A stretch of DNA of 64,000 bases, from NCBI RefSeq assembly GCF_011758745.1, contig NZ_JAANOV010000001.1, positions 124,001 to 188,000 of the forward strand. The letters are read 5' to 3'. The stretch's first letter is position 1; every line of letters begins with the position of its first letter. The notes beneath the pieces were generated by a model. That model was not told where the DNA came from and did no database searches. It saw only the letters and a program-made list of their open reading frames with translations. This document shows positions 36,842 through 45,435 of the stretch, piece by piece. Source of the DNA: Amycolatopsis granulosa. GTDB lineage: Bacteria > Actinomycetota > Actinomycetes > Mycobacteriales > Pseudonocardiaceae. A program made the position numbers and the translations under genes.

Positions 36842-38074
36842 TCAGTCGCGGCACGCCACCACTTGCAGCCGCAGCCGTGACGACGGTGCGATCGCGTGCC
36901 CCCGCAGCTCCGGTACCCCGGCATCGAGGTCGACGCACCGCAGCACCCGGCGCCGCAGCAGGGCTGCGATGATCATCCGGATCTCCAGCTGCCCGAGCCG
37001 GCTGCCGAGGCAGAACCGGGTGCCCCCGCCGAACGGCAGATATCCCTCCGGGGTGGCGCGGCGGCCGAGGAACCGCGACGGGTCGAAGGTGTGCGGGTCG
37101 GGGAAGTACTCGGCCCGGTGGTGGGCCAGGTAGACGCCGGGCGTGATCACCGTCCCGGCCGGCAGCGTCCGGCCCAGCAGCTCCATCGGTTCGGGCAGCG
37201 CCCGGTTCCCGGCCACCTCGACCGGCGGGTGCAGCCGCAGCGCCTCGGAGATCACCGCGTGCAGCACCGGCACGTCCGCCGGATCGGATCCGTCGCTGGT
37301 GGTGGAGGAGATTTCGGAGGACACGGCGTCGTGCAGATCCGGCCTGCGGAGGAGCCAGTACAGCGTCCACGCGGTGGCCGACGCGGTGGTCTCGTGCCCG
37401 GCGAACAGCAGCGACACCACCTGGTCACGCAACTCGTCGTCCGGCACCGGCCCGAGCGGCCCGTCCGCGGACAGCAGCGGCGCCAGCAGGCCGTCCGGGG
37501 CGGACCGCGCGGCGGCCACCAGGCGCGCGTCCAGGTCCGGGCCCGAGCGCGGCAGGCCGCCGCGCAGGAACCGGTAGGTCAGCGTGCGGTGACGCTTGCC
37601 GAGTGCCCGGTCCAGCCAGACCGTGACCTCCCGCAGCAGCACCGGATCCGCGACCCCCAGGATCATCCGCGCGATGATGGCCAGGGCCACCCGGCGCGTC
37701 CACGCCGGGAGCCCGAACACGGTGCCCGCCACCAGCGTGTCGATCTCCGCGTCGATGGCGGCGGCGATCAGCCCGCGGCTGGCGGCGAGACGGCTTCCCC
37801 GCAGCGGCGGCCCGAGCACCTTCCGGTACGCCGCGTGGCGCGGGCCGTCGGCCCACAGCAGCGACTTCGGCCCCAGCAGCGGCGTCAGGGACCGGCTGGC
37901 GGGGTGCCGCAGCCCCGCGTCCTGCCGGAACAGCCCGGTGAGCGCTTCGTGGTGCCACACCAGCACCTTCGGGGCCGGACCGCCGCGCACCTCCAGCATC
38001 CCGGCGGGGTCGTCGGCGTGTCTGTCCAGGAAGGACAGTGGGGCCAGGGCGAGCGCGAGTTCCACCCGGCTCAT
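36842..38074 (-). CDS. Cytochrome P450
   Basis: 410 residues. I-helix AGHETTAS, K-helix ExxR in EALRLHPP and heme motif FGGGTRFCLG with ligand C355. Soluble bacterial class, which needs separate ferredoxin and reductase; none is encoded nearby. Its ATG directly abuts the terpene-cyclase stop (TGAATG), so the two are translated together and the P450 probably oxidises the cyclised diterpene or a derivative. Substrate not deducible. Confidence 0.93.
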   Translation of the reverse strand: MSRVELALALAPLSFLDRHADDPAGMLEVRGGPAPKVLVWHHEALTGLFRQDAGLRHPASRSLTPLLGPKSLLWADGPRHAAYRKVLGPPLRGSRLAASRGLIAAAIDAEIDTLVAGTVFGLPAWTRRVALAIIARMILGVADPVLLREVTVWLDRALGKRHRTLTYRFLRGGLPRSGPDLDARLVAAARSAPDGLLAPLLSADGPLGPVPDDELRDQVVSLLFAGHETTASATAWTLYWLLRRPDLHDAVSSEISSTTSDGSDPADVPVLHAVISEALRLHPPVEVAGNRALPEPMELLGRTLPAGTVITPGVYLAHHRAEYFPDPHTFDPSRFLGRRATPEGYLPFGGGTRFCLGSRLGQLEIRMIIAALLRRRVLRCVDLDAGVPELRGHAIAPSSRLRLQVVACRD

Positions 38075-39604
38075 TCACGCGGTCCGTTCGGCATGTGCCG
38101 GTTCGAGCCGCGTCAGCAGCGCCGCCACGCGGGGGTGGGTGCGGGCCAGGTGCAGGGCCGCGATCCCCTCGGCGCGCACGATGCGCCCGGGGGTGTAGAG
38201 GTCCTTGTCCTGCCACAACGGGGGATGCGCCGCGTCGTCCGGCCAGGACAGCAGGAACGCGCACCCGCGGGCGGCCGCCTCGTCCGCCCAGGGCTCACCG
38301 GCCCGGGTGAGGACCTGGACGGCGTAGGCGGTCTCCTCGAACGTGCCGGACCACCGGCCCCACGAGCCGTCCGGCCGCTGGGTCCGCGCGATCCACTGCA
38401 GCGCCCGGGCGCGGACCGCCGGGGCGTGCCCGCTCGCGTTCAGCGCGAGGAAGCACTGCGCGGTCGCGTAGTACGGGGACGCGTGCCACTTGTCGGTCCA
38501 GCTGCCGTCGGCGTGCTGCCGGCCGGCGATCCACCCGGCGAGGCGTCCGGTCACTTCGGACGGTCCGGCGGTGTGCAGCGCCTGCAGCACATGGGCGTTG
38601 GTGGTGACGGAGGGGGTGCGTTCGTCCGGGTAGGTGCAGAAGTGATGGTCCACCCGGTAGCCGTCGAGGCAGTCCAGCGGGACCGGCCTGCCGTGCGCCG
38701 CCAGCGCGCGCAGCGTTGTGGCGGTGTCGTCGGCGTCCGGCGGCAGGCCGGCCCCGCCCGCGGCGCCGTCCGTCCCGACCGCGGCGGACAGCCCGTCGAG
38801 CACCTCCCCGGGCACGGCGATCCGCAGGCCCGCCCCGGCGAACGCGGACAGCACCCAGGATCGTTCGAACACCGCCAGCGGGGCAGCCACCGGCACGGCA
38901 CCACCGTGCCGGGCCTGGACGTCCTCCAGGTACCGCGCCCCGGAGCCGGTGACGGCGCCCCCGAGCCAGGCGGCCGTGGCGGCGGGGGAACAGCCCAGCC
39001 CGTGCGGACCCGGACGGAGCGGACCGGAGCCGTGCGCCGCCGCACCCAGTGCCTCCAGCGAATGCACGATCTTCTCCGGCAGCGGCCGCCCGGCCGCGAC
39101 CAGGCTGCGCAGCCCGTCCAGGACGTCGGGCCGGGTACCGGGCGCGTGCGGCACCCGGCGGCCGCCGGCCAGGACGACGCCGTCGGCCGCGAGCGCGTCC
39201 AGATGCGCGTTGAGCGCGGACACCAGCGACGGCACCAGGATCTCCACCGCGACGGTGTCCGGCAGCTCGACGCGCAGCTGCGGGCCCCATCGCGTGGCGA
39301 GGAACCGCAGCCCGCGCTCGGCCGCCGCCAGGACCGGGGACGCGCCGCCGCGGCGGAACTCCGTCAGCAGCGCCTCCGTCGCGCTCAGCGTGGGCAGCAG
39401 GCCGTAGCCGTCCGGGCCGCCCCAGCTGCCCTCCGGTGCCTGCCTCGCCAGCAGGAACGCGACCCGGTTCGCGTGCCCGGCGAGGTCCGGGATCAGGGTG
39501 ACCAGGCGGGCGGTCTCGTAGACCGACGGGGAGAAGTCCCCGTCCGGATCCGTGGCCACGGCGTGCACCAGGTGCTGCGCCAGCTCGGCGAGGTCGGCGG
39601 TCAT
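38075..39604 (-). CDS. Class II diterpene cyclase (copalyl-diphosphate-synthase type)
   Basis: 509 residues of alpha/alpha-barrel repeats as in squalene-hopene and bacterial copalyl diphosphate synthases. The class II acid motif D290-A-D292-D293 is present; the class I DDxxD motif is not, so it would only do protonation-initiated cyclisation and keep the diphosphate. QW-type repeats near QAPEGSWGGPDGYG, QHADGSWTDKW and QRPDGSWGRWSG are visible. Size fits bacterial diterpene enzymes rather than triterpene ones. No GGPP synthase or class I cyclase is in the window, so those must be elsewhere. Coupled to the P450. Confidence 0.88.
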   Translation of the reverse strand: MTADLAELAQHLVHAVATDPDGDFSPSVYETARLVTLIPDLAGHANRVAFLLARQAPEGSWGGPDGYGLLPTLSATEALLTEFRRGGASPVLAAAERGLRFLATRWGPQLRVELPDTVAVEILVPSLVSALNAHLDALAADGVVLAGGRRVPHAPGTRPDVLDGLRSLVAAGRPLPEKIVHSLEALGAAAHGSGPLRPGPHGLGCSPAATAAWLGGAVTGSGARYLEDVQARHGGAVPVAAPLAVFERSWVLSAFAGAGLRIAVPGEVLDGLSAAVGTDGAAGGAGLPPDADDTATTLRALAAHGRPVPLDCLDGYRVDHHFCTYPDERTPSVTTNAHVLQALHTAGPSEVTGRLAGWIAGRQHADGSWTDKWHASPYYATAQCFLALNASGHAPAVRARALQWIARTQRPDGSWGRWSGTFEETAYAVQVLTRAGEPWADEAAARGCAFLLSWPDDAAHPPLWQDKDLYTPGRIVRAEGIAALHLARTHPRVAALLTRLEPAHAERTA

Positions 39605-39642
39605 GGGCGGTCCCCCGTGGTTCAGCGGTGGCGATGATCACG

Positions 39643-39671
39643 CTCCGCATACCGGCCGTGACAATGCGGAG
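39643..39671. promoter_or_regulatory. Inverted repeat, candidate operator for the terpene operon
   Basis: CTCCGCAT (39643–39650) and ATGCGGAG (39664–39671) are perfect inverted half-sites with a 13-bp spacer; centres are 21 bp apart, two helical turns, as for dimeric repressors. It lies in the gap between the divergent terpene-cyclase and PAC2 genes, just downstream of a weak TAGATT -10 box for the cyclase. The rest of this 217-base gap holds an AT-richer stretch (39670–39700) and no gene. Confidence 0.5.
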
Positions 39672-39821
39672 AACGAATCTAACAGCTTTGAACAGCGTTT
39701 TGCAGTGGGTTCGCCCGAGTGGCCCAGTAGCCCGGTGGAAGTAAGCCTGTCGGCGGGATGGATCGCGGCCCTCGCTACGTTGAGTGTCGAGGAGAGGTGG
39801 CCAGACAGGCAGGAGGCTGTG

Positions 39822-40727
39822 GTGTTCGATCCGACGGATCTCTACGAGGTGGACTCGGAGCTCCCGGAGTTGAGCGGGGCGGTGCTGCTGCACCAGCTCG
39901 ACGGCTTCATGGACGCCGGTCAGGCCGGGGCGCTGGTCAGCGAGCACCTCAAGTCGAACTGGGACAACCGGGTGGTGGCGCGGTTCGACGTGGACCGGCT
40001 GCTCGACTACCGGGCGCGGCGGCCGGTGATGACCTTCGACACCGACCACTGGGAGAGCTACGACACCCCGGAGCTGGCGGTGCGGCTCTTCCACGACGAG
40101 GCCGGCACCCCGTTCCTGCTGCTGAGCGGGCCCGAGCCGGACGCGCTGTGGGAGCGCTACGCCGCGGCCGTGCGATCGCTCGTGGAGCGGTGGGACGTGC
40201 GGATGACCGTGTCGTTCCACGGGATCCCGATGGGCGCACCGCACACGCGCCCGCTCGGGGTGACCGCGCACGCCACCCGGCGCGACCTGATCGGCGACTA
40301 CGAGCCGGTGCTCAACCGGCTGGAGGTGCCGGGCAGCGCGCTCAACCTGACCGAATACCGCCTCGGGCAGGCCGGGCACGACGCCGCCGGGTTCGCCGCG
40401 CACGTGCCGCACTACCTCGCGCAGTCGCGGTACCCGGCGGCCGCGCTGACCGTGCTGGGCTCGATCACGCGGCTGGCGGGCCTGTCGCTGCCGGACGAGG
40501 CGCTGCGCGCGGCGTCCCGGCGCACCGACGCCGAGATCGCCCGGCAGGTGGCCGAGTCGGACGAGGTGGCCGAGGTCGTGCACGCGCTCGAGCGGCAGTA
40601 CGACCTGTTCGTCGAGGCGATGGACGGCAAGCAGACCCTGCTCGCCGACGTGGGCTCGATGCCCACGGCCGAGGAGCTGGGCGCGGAGTTCGAACGCTTC
40701 CTGGCCGAGCAGGATCGCCGCGAGTAA
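39822..40727 (+). CDS. PAC2-family protein
   Basis: 301 residues, the length of mycobacterial Rv2125-like PAC2 proteins, named after eukaryotic proteasome-assembly chaperone 2; the bacterial function is unknown. Hallmarks: VLLHQLDGFMDAGQAGALVSEHLKS, VARFDVDRLLDYRARRPVMTF, FHGIPMGAPHTRP and HVPHYLAQSRYPAAAL. GTG 39822 has AGGAGG (39811–39816) five bases upstream. Actinobacteria carry a proteasome, so a role there is possible but no supporting gene is nearby. Confidence 0.88.
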   Translation: MFDPTDLYEVDSELPELSGAVLLHQLDGFMDAGQAGALVSEHLKSNWDNRVVARFDVDRLLDYRARRPVMTFDTDHWESYDTPELAVRLFHDEAGTPFLLLSGPEPDALWERYAAAVRSLVERWDVRMTVSFHGIPMGAPHTRPLGVTAHATRRDLIGDYEPVLNRLEVPGSALNLTEYRLGQAGHDAAGFAAHVPHYLAQSRYPAAALTVLGSITRLAGLSLPDEALRAASRRTDAEIARQVAESDEVAEVVHALERQYDLFVEAMDGKQTLLADVGSMPTAEELGAEFERFLAEQDRRE

Positions 40728-40749
40728 CCCGCGCGGGCTCGCCGGGGTG

Positions 40750-42081
40750 CTACGGCAGGCGGTGGGGCGCGCGTTTCGGTGCGTGCCGCGGCCAGCCGGG
40801 CTCCGGTGTGCCGGTCCGGGCGAAGGACAGCCAGGCCGCCCGCAGCGTCCGGCCCGTCCGGGTCACGGTGCTCCACTCGGCGCCCGCCAGCATCGGCGCG
40901 TCCCGCCAGGCGGCTTCGTCGCCGAGCAGGAACGGCAGCTCGATGCAGTGCCCGGCGCCGAACGCCGACTCCGGCGCGGCCCAGTCGAACACGTAGCTGT
41001 ACACCCGCCCGCCGCGCGCGGCGAGCTGGTCGGCGAACGCGCGGGAGGGCCCGGCGAACATCCAGCGCGTGACGCCGGCCTTGACCGCCGCCGTCGCGCG
41101 CGCGGTGAGCGGGAACCGGTCCAGCTGCGCGATCCCGGGCTTGCCGGTGAGGAACGAGTTCATCTCCGCCGCCGTGGTGCCGATCAGCACGTCCACCTCC
41201 GGCGCGAACCGGGCGCGCTGCGACAGCCACTGCGACACGCTCGGCAGCGGAGGCGCGTCGGCCACCGGGCAGAACGGCGGCACCGAGTACAACCCGCCCG
41301 GGCCGGCCGCCCGCACGACGGTCGCCACCTGCGCGCGGAGGATCTCCGCGGTCGGCGCGGTGCGCGGATCCGTCCCCAGCGCCGCGGTGAACAACCGCGC
41401 GGTGCGGGCGGCCGTGCGGGCACCCGCCAGGCGCAGGCCCAGCGGCGCGCTCTGCAGGATCGCCCGCCGGAACAGGCCGCGCGCCTGCGGCAGCGCCATC
41501 AGGCACGCGATGGAGTGCGCGCCGGCGGACTGCCCGAACACCGTCACGTCGTCCGGATCGCCGCCGAACGCCGCCGCGTTGTCCCGCACCCAGCGCAGCG
41601 CGGCGAGCTGGTCGAGCAGCCCGAGGTTGCCCGGGGACACCCCGGGCAGGTGCAGGTACCCGAGCGCGCCGAGCCGGTAGTTGGGCGCCACGAACACCAC
41701 GTCGCCCTCGGCGGCCAGCCGGTGTCCACCGTAGAACCCGAACGAGTTCGCCCCGGTGACGTACGCGCCGCCGTGCAGCCACACCATGACCGGCCGCTTG
41801 CGGTCGTCGGCCGCGGGCGTGACGACCGTGAGGTTCAGGCACTCCTCGTCCTGCTCCGGCAGGTCCGCGGGCACCCCCAGGACACCGTCCGGGCGCACCG
41901 GCGGTTGCGGGCTCACCGGGCCGTGCCGGGTGGCGTCGCGGACCCCGGTCCACGGCTCGGCCGGCTCGGGCGGGGCGAACCGGGGCGCGCGGGCGAAGGG
42001 CACGCCCCGGAACTCGGCGAGGCCGTCGCCGGTGACGAATCCGCGAAGCTTGCCGCCCCCGGCGACCACCACGGTATCCAC
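40750..42081 (-). CDS. Type B carboxylesterase
   Basis: 443-residue alpha/beta hydrolase. Nucleophile S185 in GQSAGA, oxyanion HGGA (103–106), a cysteine-containing EECLNLTV segment and GAGHCIELPFLLG supplying the catalytic His. Likely hydrolyses carboxylic esters; no signal peptide, so cytoplasmic. TACAGT ends six bases before GTG 42081 (leaderless-type). Divergent from hmgA; no obvious metabolic link. Confidence 0.9.
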   Translation of the reverse strand: MDTVVVAGGGKLRGFVTGDGLAEFRGVPFARAPRFAPPEPAEPWTGVRDATRHGPVSPQPPVRPDGVLGVPADLPEQDEECLNLTVVTPAADDRKRPVMVWLHGGAYVTGANSFGFYGGHRLAAEGDVVFVAPNYRLGALGYLHLPGVSPGNLGLLDQLAALRWVRDNAAAFGGDPDDVTVFGQSAGAHSIACLMALPQARGLFRRAILQSAPLGLRLAGARTAARTARLFTAALGTDPRTAPTAEILRAQVATVVRAAGPGGLYSVPPFCPVADAPPLPSVSQWLSQRARFAPEVDVLIGTTAAEMNSFLTGKPGIAQLDRFPLTARATAAVKAGVTRWMFAGPSRAFADQLAARGGRVYSYVFDWAAPESAFGAGHCIELPFLLGDEAAWRDAPMLAGAEWSTVTRTGRTLRAAWLSFARTGTPEPGWPRHAPKRAPHRLP

Positions 42082-42204
42082 TCCACCACTGTAACGGCGC
42101 GCGGTGTCGCATGATCGTGTCCCGGCGCCCGCCGGAGTTGCCCCGCGCCGGGAGCGGCACCACGCTGGAGTGACCTCAGCAGCCGACGAGGGCAGGTGGG
42201 CACG

Positions 42205-43527
42205 ATGACGAGCACGGTCGAGCCGGACGTCCGGACGGGCACCGAACTGGCGTACCTGGCGGGGTTCGGCAACGAGCACCACAGCGAGGCCGTTCCCGGT
42301 GCGCTGCCGGTCGGGCGCAACTCCCCGCAGCGGGCACCGCTCGGGCTCTACGCGGAGCAGCACAGCGGCACGGCCTTCACCGAACCGCGGGCGCACAACC
42401 GGCGCAGCTGGGTCTACCGCATCCGGCCCTCGGCCGCCCACCCGCCGTTCCACCCGGTCGAGCACCCGGCCCTGCGCAGCGCGCCGGTGACCGGTGGCCT
42501 GCCGGACCCGAACCGGATGCGGTGGGACCCGGTGCCCTTCCCCGGCGAGCCGGCCGACTTCGTCGACGGTCTCTACACCGTCGGCGCCACCGGCGACGTC
42601 CTGCAGCGCGCGGGCATCGGCATCCACGTCTACCGCGCCACCCGCAGCATGACCGACCGTTGTTTCGTCGACGCCGACGGGGAACTGCTGCTGGTGCCCG
42701 AGCTCGGCGCGCTGCTGCTGCACACCGAGTACGGCAGGCTCCGCGTGGAACCGGGGGAGATCGCGGTGATCGGCCGTGGCGTGCGGTTCCGGGTCGACCT
42801 GCTCGACGAGAAGGCGCGCGGTTACGTGTGCGAGAACTACGGGCAGCCGTTCACCCTGCCCGAACTCGGGCCGATCGGCGCCAACGGCCTGGCCAACGCG
42901 CGCGACTTCCTCTACCCGGTCGCGGCGTTCGAGGACCGGGAGACCACCATCGAGGTGGTGCAGAAGTTCGGCGGGCGGCTGTGGGCGGCCGAATACGACC
43001 ACTCACCGCTGGACGTGGTGGCCTGGCACGGCAACCACGCCGCGTACAAGTACGACACCGCGCGGTTCGCCGTGATGGGCACGGTCAGCTTCGACCATCC
43101 CGACCCGTCCATCTACACGGTGCTCACGTCGCCGTCGGAGCTGCCCGGACAGGCCAATGCGGACTTCGTGATCTTCGCGCCGCGCTGGCTCGTCGGCGAG
43201 GACACCTTCCGCCCGCCCTGGTACCACCGGAATGTGATGAGCGAGTTCATGGGCCTGGTCAAGGGGGTGTACGACGCCAAGGCCGAGGGGTTCGAGCCGG
43301 GCGGGGCGAGCCTGCACAACATGTGGTCGGCCCACGGCCCGGATGCGGCGACCTACGAGAAGGCGAGCACGCAGGAGCTGGTGCCGCAGAAGATCGGCGA
43401 CACGCTCGCGTTCATGTTCGAGACCCGGTGGCCGGTGGTGACCACGGACTTCGCGGCGTCGGCCGCGCACCGGCAACCCGGTTACGACGAGGTGTGGCGC
43501 GGCATCCGGCGTGAGTTCACCCGGTGA
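42205..43527 (+). CDS. hmgA: Homogentisate 1,2-dioxygenase
   Basis: 440 residues. Non-heme iron enzyme that opens homogentisate to maleylacetoacetate in tyrosine and phenylalanine catabolism. The start [26 protein letters not shown] and the Fe-ligand region [15 protein letters not shown] (His and Glu ligands) are conserved. ATG 42205 follows AGGTGGG; GTG 42196 is an alternative. The other pathway genes (fumarylacetoacetase, HPPD) are not in the window. Confidence 0.96.
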   Translation: MTSTVEPDVRTGTELAYLAGFGNEHHSEAVPGALPVGRNSPQRAPLGLYAEQHSGTAFTEPRAHNRRSWVYRIRPSAAHPPFHPVEHPALRSAPVTGGLPDPNRMRWDPVPFPGEPADFVDGLYTVGATGDVLQRAGIGIHVYRATRSMTDRCFVDADGELLLVPELGALLLHTEYGRLRVEPGEIAVIGRGVRFRVDLLDEKARGYVCENYGQPFTLPELGPIGANGLANARDFLYPVAAFEDRETTIEVVQKFGGRLWAAEYDHSPLDVVAWHGNHAAYKYDTARFAVMGTVSFDHPDPSIYTVLTSPSELPGQANADFVIFAPRWLVGEDTFRPPWYHRNVMSEFMGLVKGVYDAKAEGFEPGGASLHNMWSAHGPDAATYEKASTQELVPQKIGDTLAFMFETRWPVVTTDFAASAAHRQPGYDEVWRGIRREFTR

Positions 43528-43645
43528 TCCCGGCCCGGTGGGGTGGCCGTCGCACGCCGTCGGGCCACTGAGGCCCTCCGACCCTCGCCGCGGGACCGGC
43601 GGCGCCGCTACGGTCGCCGGAGAACTTCGCGGAGGAGGTGCTCCG

Positions 43646-45013
43646 ATGCCGTTCGCCGACCGCAGGGACGCCGGCCGGCGCCTCGCGGCGCGACTGGACC
43701 GGTGGCGGAGCCGGGACGTGGTGGTCCTGGCGATTCCGCGCGGCGGCGTGCCGGTCGCGTTCGAGGTGGCCGGGGCGCTCGGCGCGCCGCTCGACGTCGT
43801 CCTGGTGCGGAAACTGGGGTTGCCGTTCCAGCCGGAGCTCGCGCTGGGCGCGATCGGCGAGGGCGGGCTGCGGGTGGCCGATCCGGATCTGGTGCGGCGG
43901 CTCGGCGTCAGCGCCGCCGACCTGGCCGCGGTCGAGGCGGCGGAAAGGTCCGAATTGGAGCGTCGCGCCGCGAGGTTCCGGGCCGGCCGGGAGCGGGTGT
44001 CGGCGGCCGGGCGTACCGCCATCGTGGTCGACGACGGGCTGGCGACCGGATCCACCGCGCGGGTGGCGGTGACCGCGGCGCGCGCGGCCGGTGCGGCACG
44101 GGTGGTGGTGGCGGTGCCGGTCGGGGCGGCCCAGGCGGTGGCGGCGCTGCACGCGAACGCCGGCGGTGCCGGCCGTGCCGATGACGGTGCCGGCCGTGCC
44201 GACTGTGCCGGCTGTGCCGATGAGGTGGTGTGCCTGGAGTGCCCGCCGGAGTTCACGGCGGTGGGGCAGTGGTACGCGGACTTCAGCCAGACCCCGGACG
44301 AGGAGGTGACGCGGCTGCTGGCCGGTGAGGACTGCGTCCCCGGTCGAGCACCCGGCGACGAGGATGTCACCGTGTTCGCCGGGGCGGTGCCGCTCGCCGG
44401 GCGGTTGACCGTGCCGGACCGGGCGGCCGGAGTCGTCGTGTTCGCGCACGGCAGCGGCAGCGAGCGGTACAGCCCGCGCGCGCGGTCGGCCGCGGACACG
44501 CTGCACCGCGCCGGGATCGCGACGCTGCTGGTGGATCTGCTCACCCCGAGCGAGGAGGCGGACCGGGCCCGCTTGTTCGCCGTGGAGCTGCTGGCGAACC
44601 GGCTGGTGGAGGTGACGCGCTGGGTGCGGGCCCGGACCGGGCTGCCGGTCGGCTACTACGGTACCGGCACGGGAGCCGCGGCGGCCCTGTGCGCGGCGAC
44701 GGACTACCGGGTGGAGGTGGCGGCCGTGGTGGCGCGCGGCGGGCGGCCCGACCTGGCGGGCAAGCGCCTGGGCTGGGTGCGGACACCGACCCTGCTCATC
44801 GCGGGAGCGCACGACACCGCGCTGCGGGAGCTGCACCGGGACACGTGTGCGCGGCTGCCCGGCGAGTCGCGGCTGGCGATCGTTCCCGGCGCCACCCAGC
44901 TGTTCGAGGAGCCCGGCGCCCTGGACGCCGCGGCCTGTCTCGCGCGCGACTGGTACCGGGAGCATCTGACCCGGGCCCGGATCGGGGGTGCCGCCGGGCG
45001 GCATTCGCGGTGA
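43646..45013 (+). CDS. Phosphoribosyltransferase fused to a dienelactone-hydrolase-like domain (degenerate triad)
   Basis: 455 residues. The N-terminal domain (1–~225) is a type I phosphoribosyltransferase with PRPP loop VVDDGLATGSTA. The C-terminal alpha/beta-hydrolase domain (from ~240) matches dienelactone-hydrolase-like proteins often fused to such PRTases, but the nucleophile elbow is G339-T-G341-T-G where the family has G-x-S-x-G, and the His position reads ATQ418LFEEPG rather than ATHLFEEPG; D390 remains. Hydrolysis is therefore unlikely. ATG 43646 has GGAGGAGG seven bases upstream. A 21-bp tandem repeat joins the domains. Confidence 0.85.
   Translation: MPFADRRDAGRRLAARLDRWRSRDVVVLAIPRGGVPVAFEVAGALGAPLDVVLVRKLGLPFQPELALGAIGEGGLRVADPDLVRRLGVSAADLAAVEAAERSELERRAARFRAGRERVSAAGRTAIVVDDGLATGSTARVAVTAARAAGAARVVVAVPVGAAQAVAALHANAGGAGRADDGAGRADCAGCADEVVCLECPPEFTAVGQWYADFSQTPDEEVTRLLAGEDCVPGRAPGDEDVTVFAGAVPLAGRLTVPDRAAGVVVFAHGSGSERYSPRARSAADTLHRAGIATLLVDLLTPSEEADRARLFAVELLANRLVEVTRWVRARTGLPVGYYGTGTGAAAALCAATDYRVEVAAVVARGGRPDLAGKRLGWVRTPTLLIAGAHDTALRELHRDTCARLPGESRLAIVPGATQLFEEPGALDAAACLARDWYREHLTRARIGGAAGRHSR
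44165..44224 (+). repeat. In-frame 21-bp tandem repeat in the PRTase–hydrolase gene
   Basis: Two 21-bp units (44165–44185 and 44186–44206) and a third diverged 18-bp unit encode GAGRADD, GAGRADC and AGCADE. They form the linker between the two protein domains and could vary by slippage. Confidence 0.75.
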
Positions 45014-45132
45014 TGATCCCCACGCGTCAGCCGGGCGGTCCCGGAACCGCCGTCGGCCTGCCGTTTTCCCGGCCGCGCCTTCGGTCCATTGCGGACAGTC
45101 AAACGCGCCCGCGTGCCGCACGGCGTGTCGGC

Positions 45133-45162
45133 TTGGCTGCTGTCGAACAGGTGTTCTACCGT
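45133..45162 (+). promoter_or_regulatory. Promoter with LexA-type (SOS) box for the 58-residue gene
   Basis: -35 TTGGCT (45133–45138) and -10 TACCGT (45157–45162) are separated by 18 bases. TCGAAC-AGGT-GTTCTA (45143–45158) matches the LexA box TCGAACN4GTTCGA at 11 of 12 defined positions and fills the spacer, so bound LexA would block RNA polymerase. The only gene it can drive is the small one at 45223. The rest of the 209-base gap holds nothing else I can name. Confidence 0.65.
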
Positions 45163-45222
45163 CCGACGCGACCGGTCGGGGAGTGACGGGTCACCACGCA
45201 CGACAGCAGCAGGGGAGAACCG

Positions 45223-45399
45223 ATGGCCTACAAGATCACGCATGTGTCCCGGGCGCAGGAGATCCGGTTCCCGACACAGGCGGCGGCCGAGCACTACGCC
45301 GACCGGCTCGGTGGCGGCCTGGACAAGTGGCGGGTCCGGGAAGCCGGCGCCGGAGCGGCGAACCCGGGCGGGGTGCCCCAGCCCGGGAGCCGCGGCTGA
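45223..45399 (+). CDS. 58-residue protein behind a LexA-type box
   Basis: Begins MAYKITHVSRAQEIRFPTQA, then a helix (AAAEHYADRLGGGLDKWRVRE) and a Gly/Ala/Pro tail. Basic N-terminal half, no TM helix or cysteine; no family recognised. Real coding is supported by GGGGAG (45212–45217) five bases before ATG, biased codons and its own promoter with an SOS box 54 bases of leader upstream. Possibly a damage-induced regulator of division or repair, by analogy with other small SOS genes; this is speculation. Confidence 0.65.
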   Translation: MAYKITHVSRAQEIRFPTQAAAEHYADRLGGGLDKWRVREAGAGAANPGGVPQPGSRG

Positions 45400-45435
45400 T
45401 CACGGCCGCCCACGCCCGCGTGTGCGGGGGAGGCG

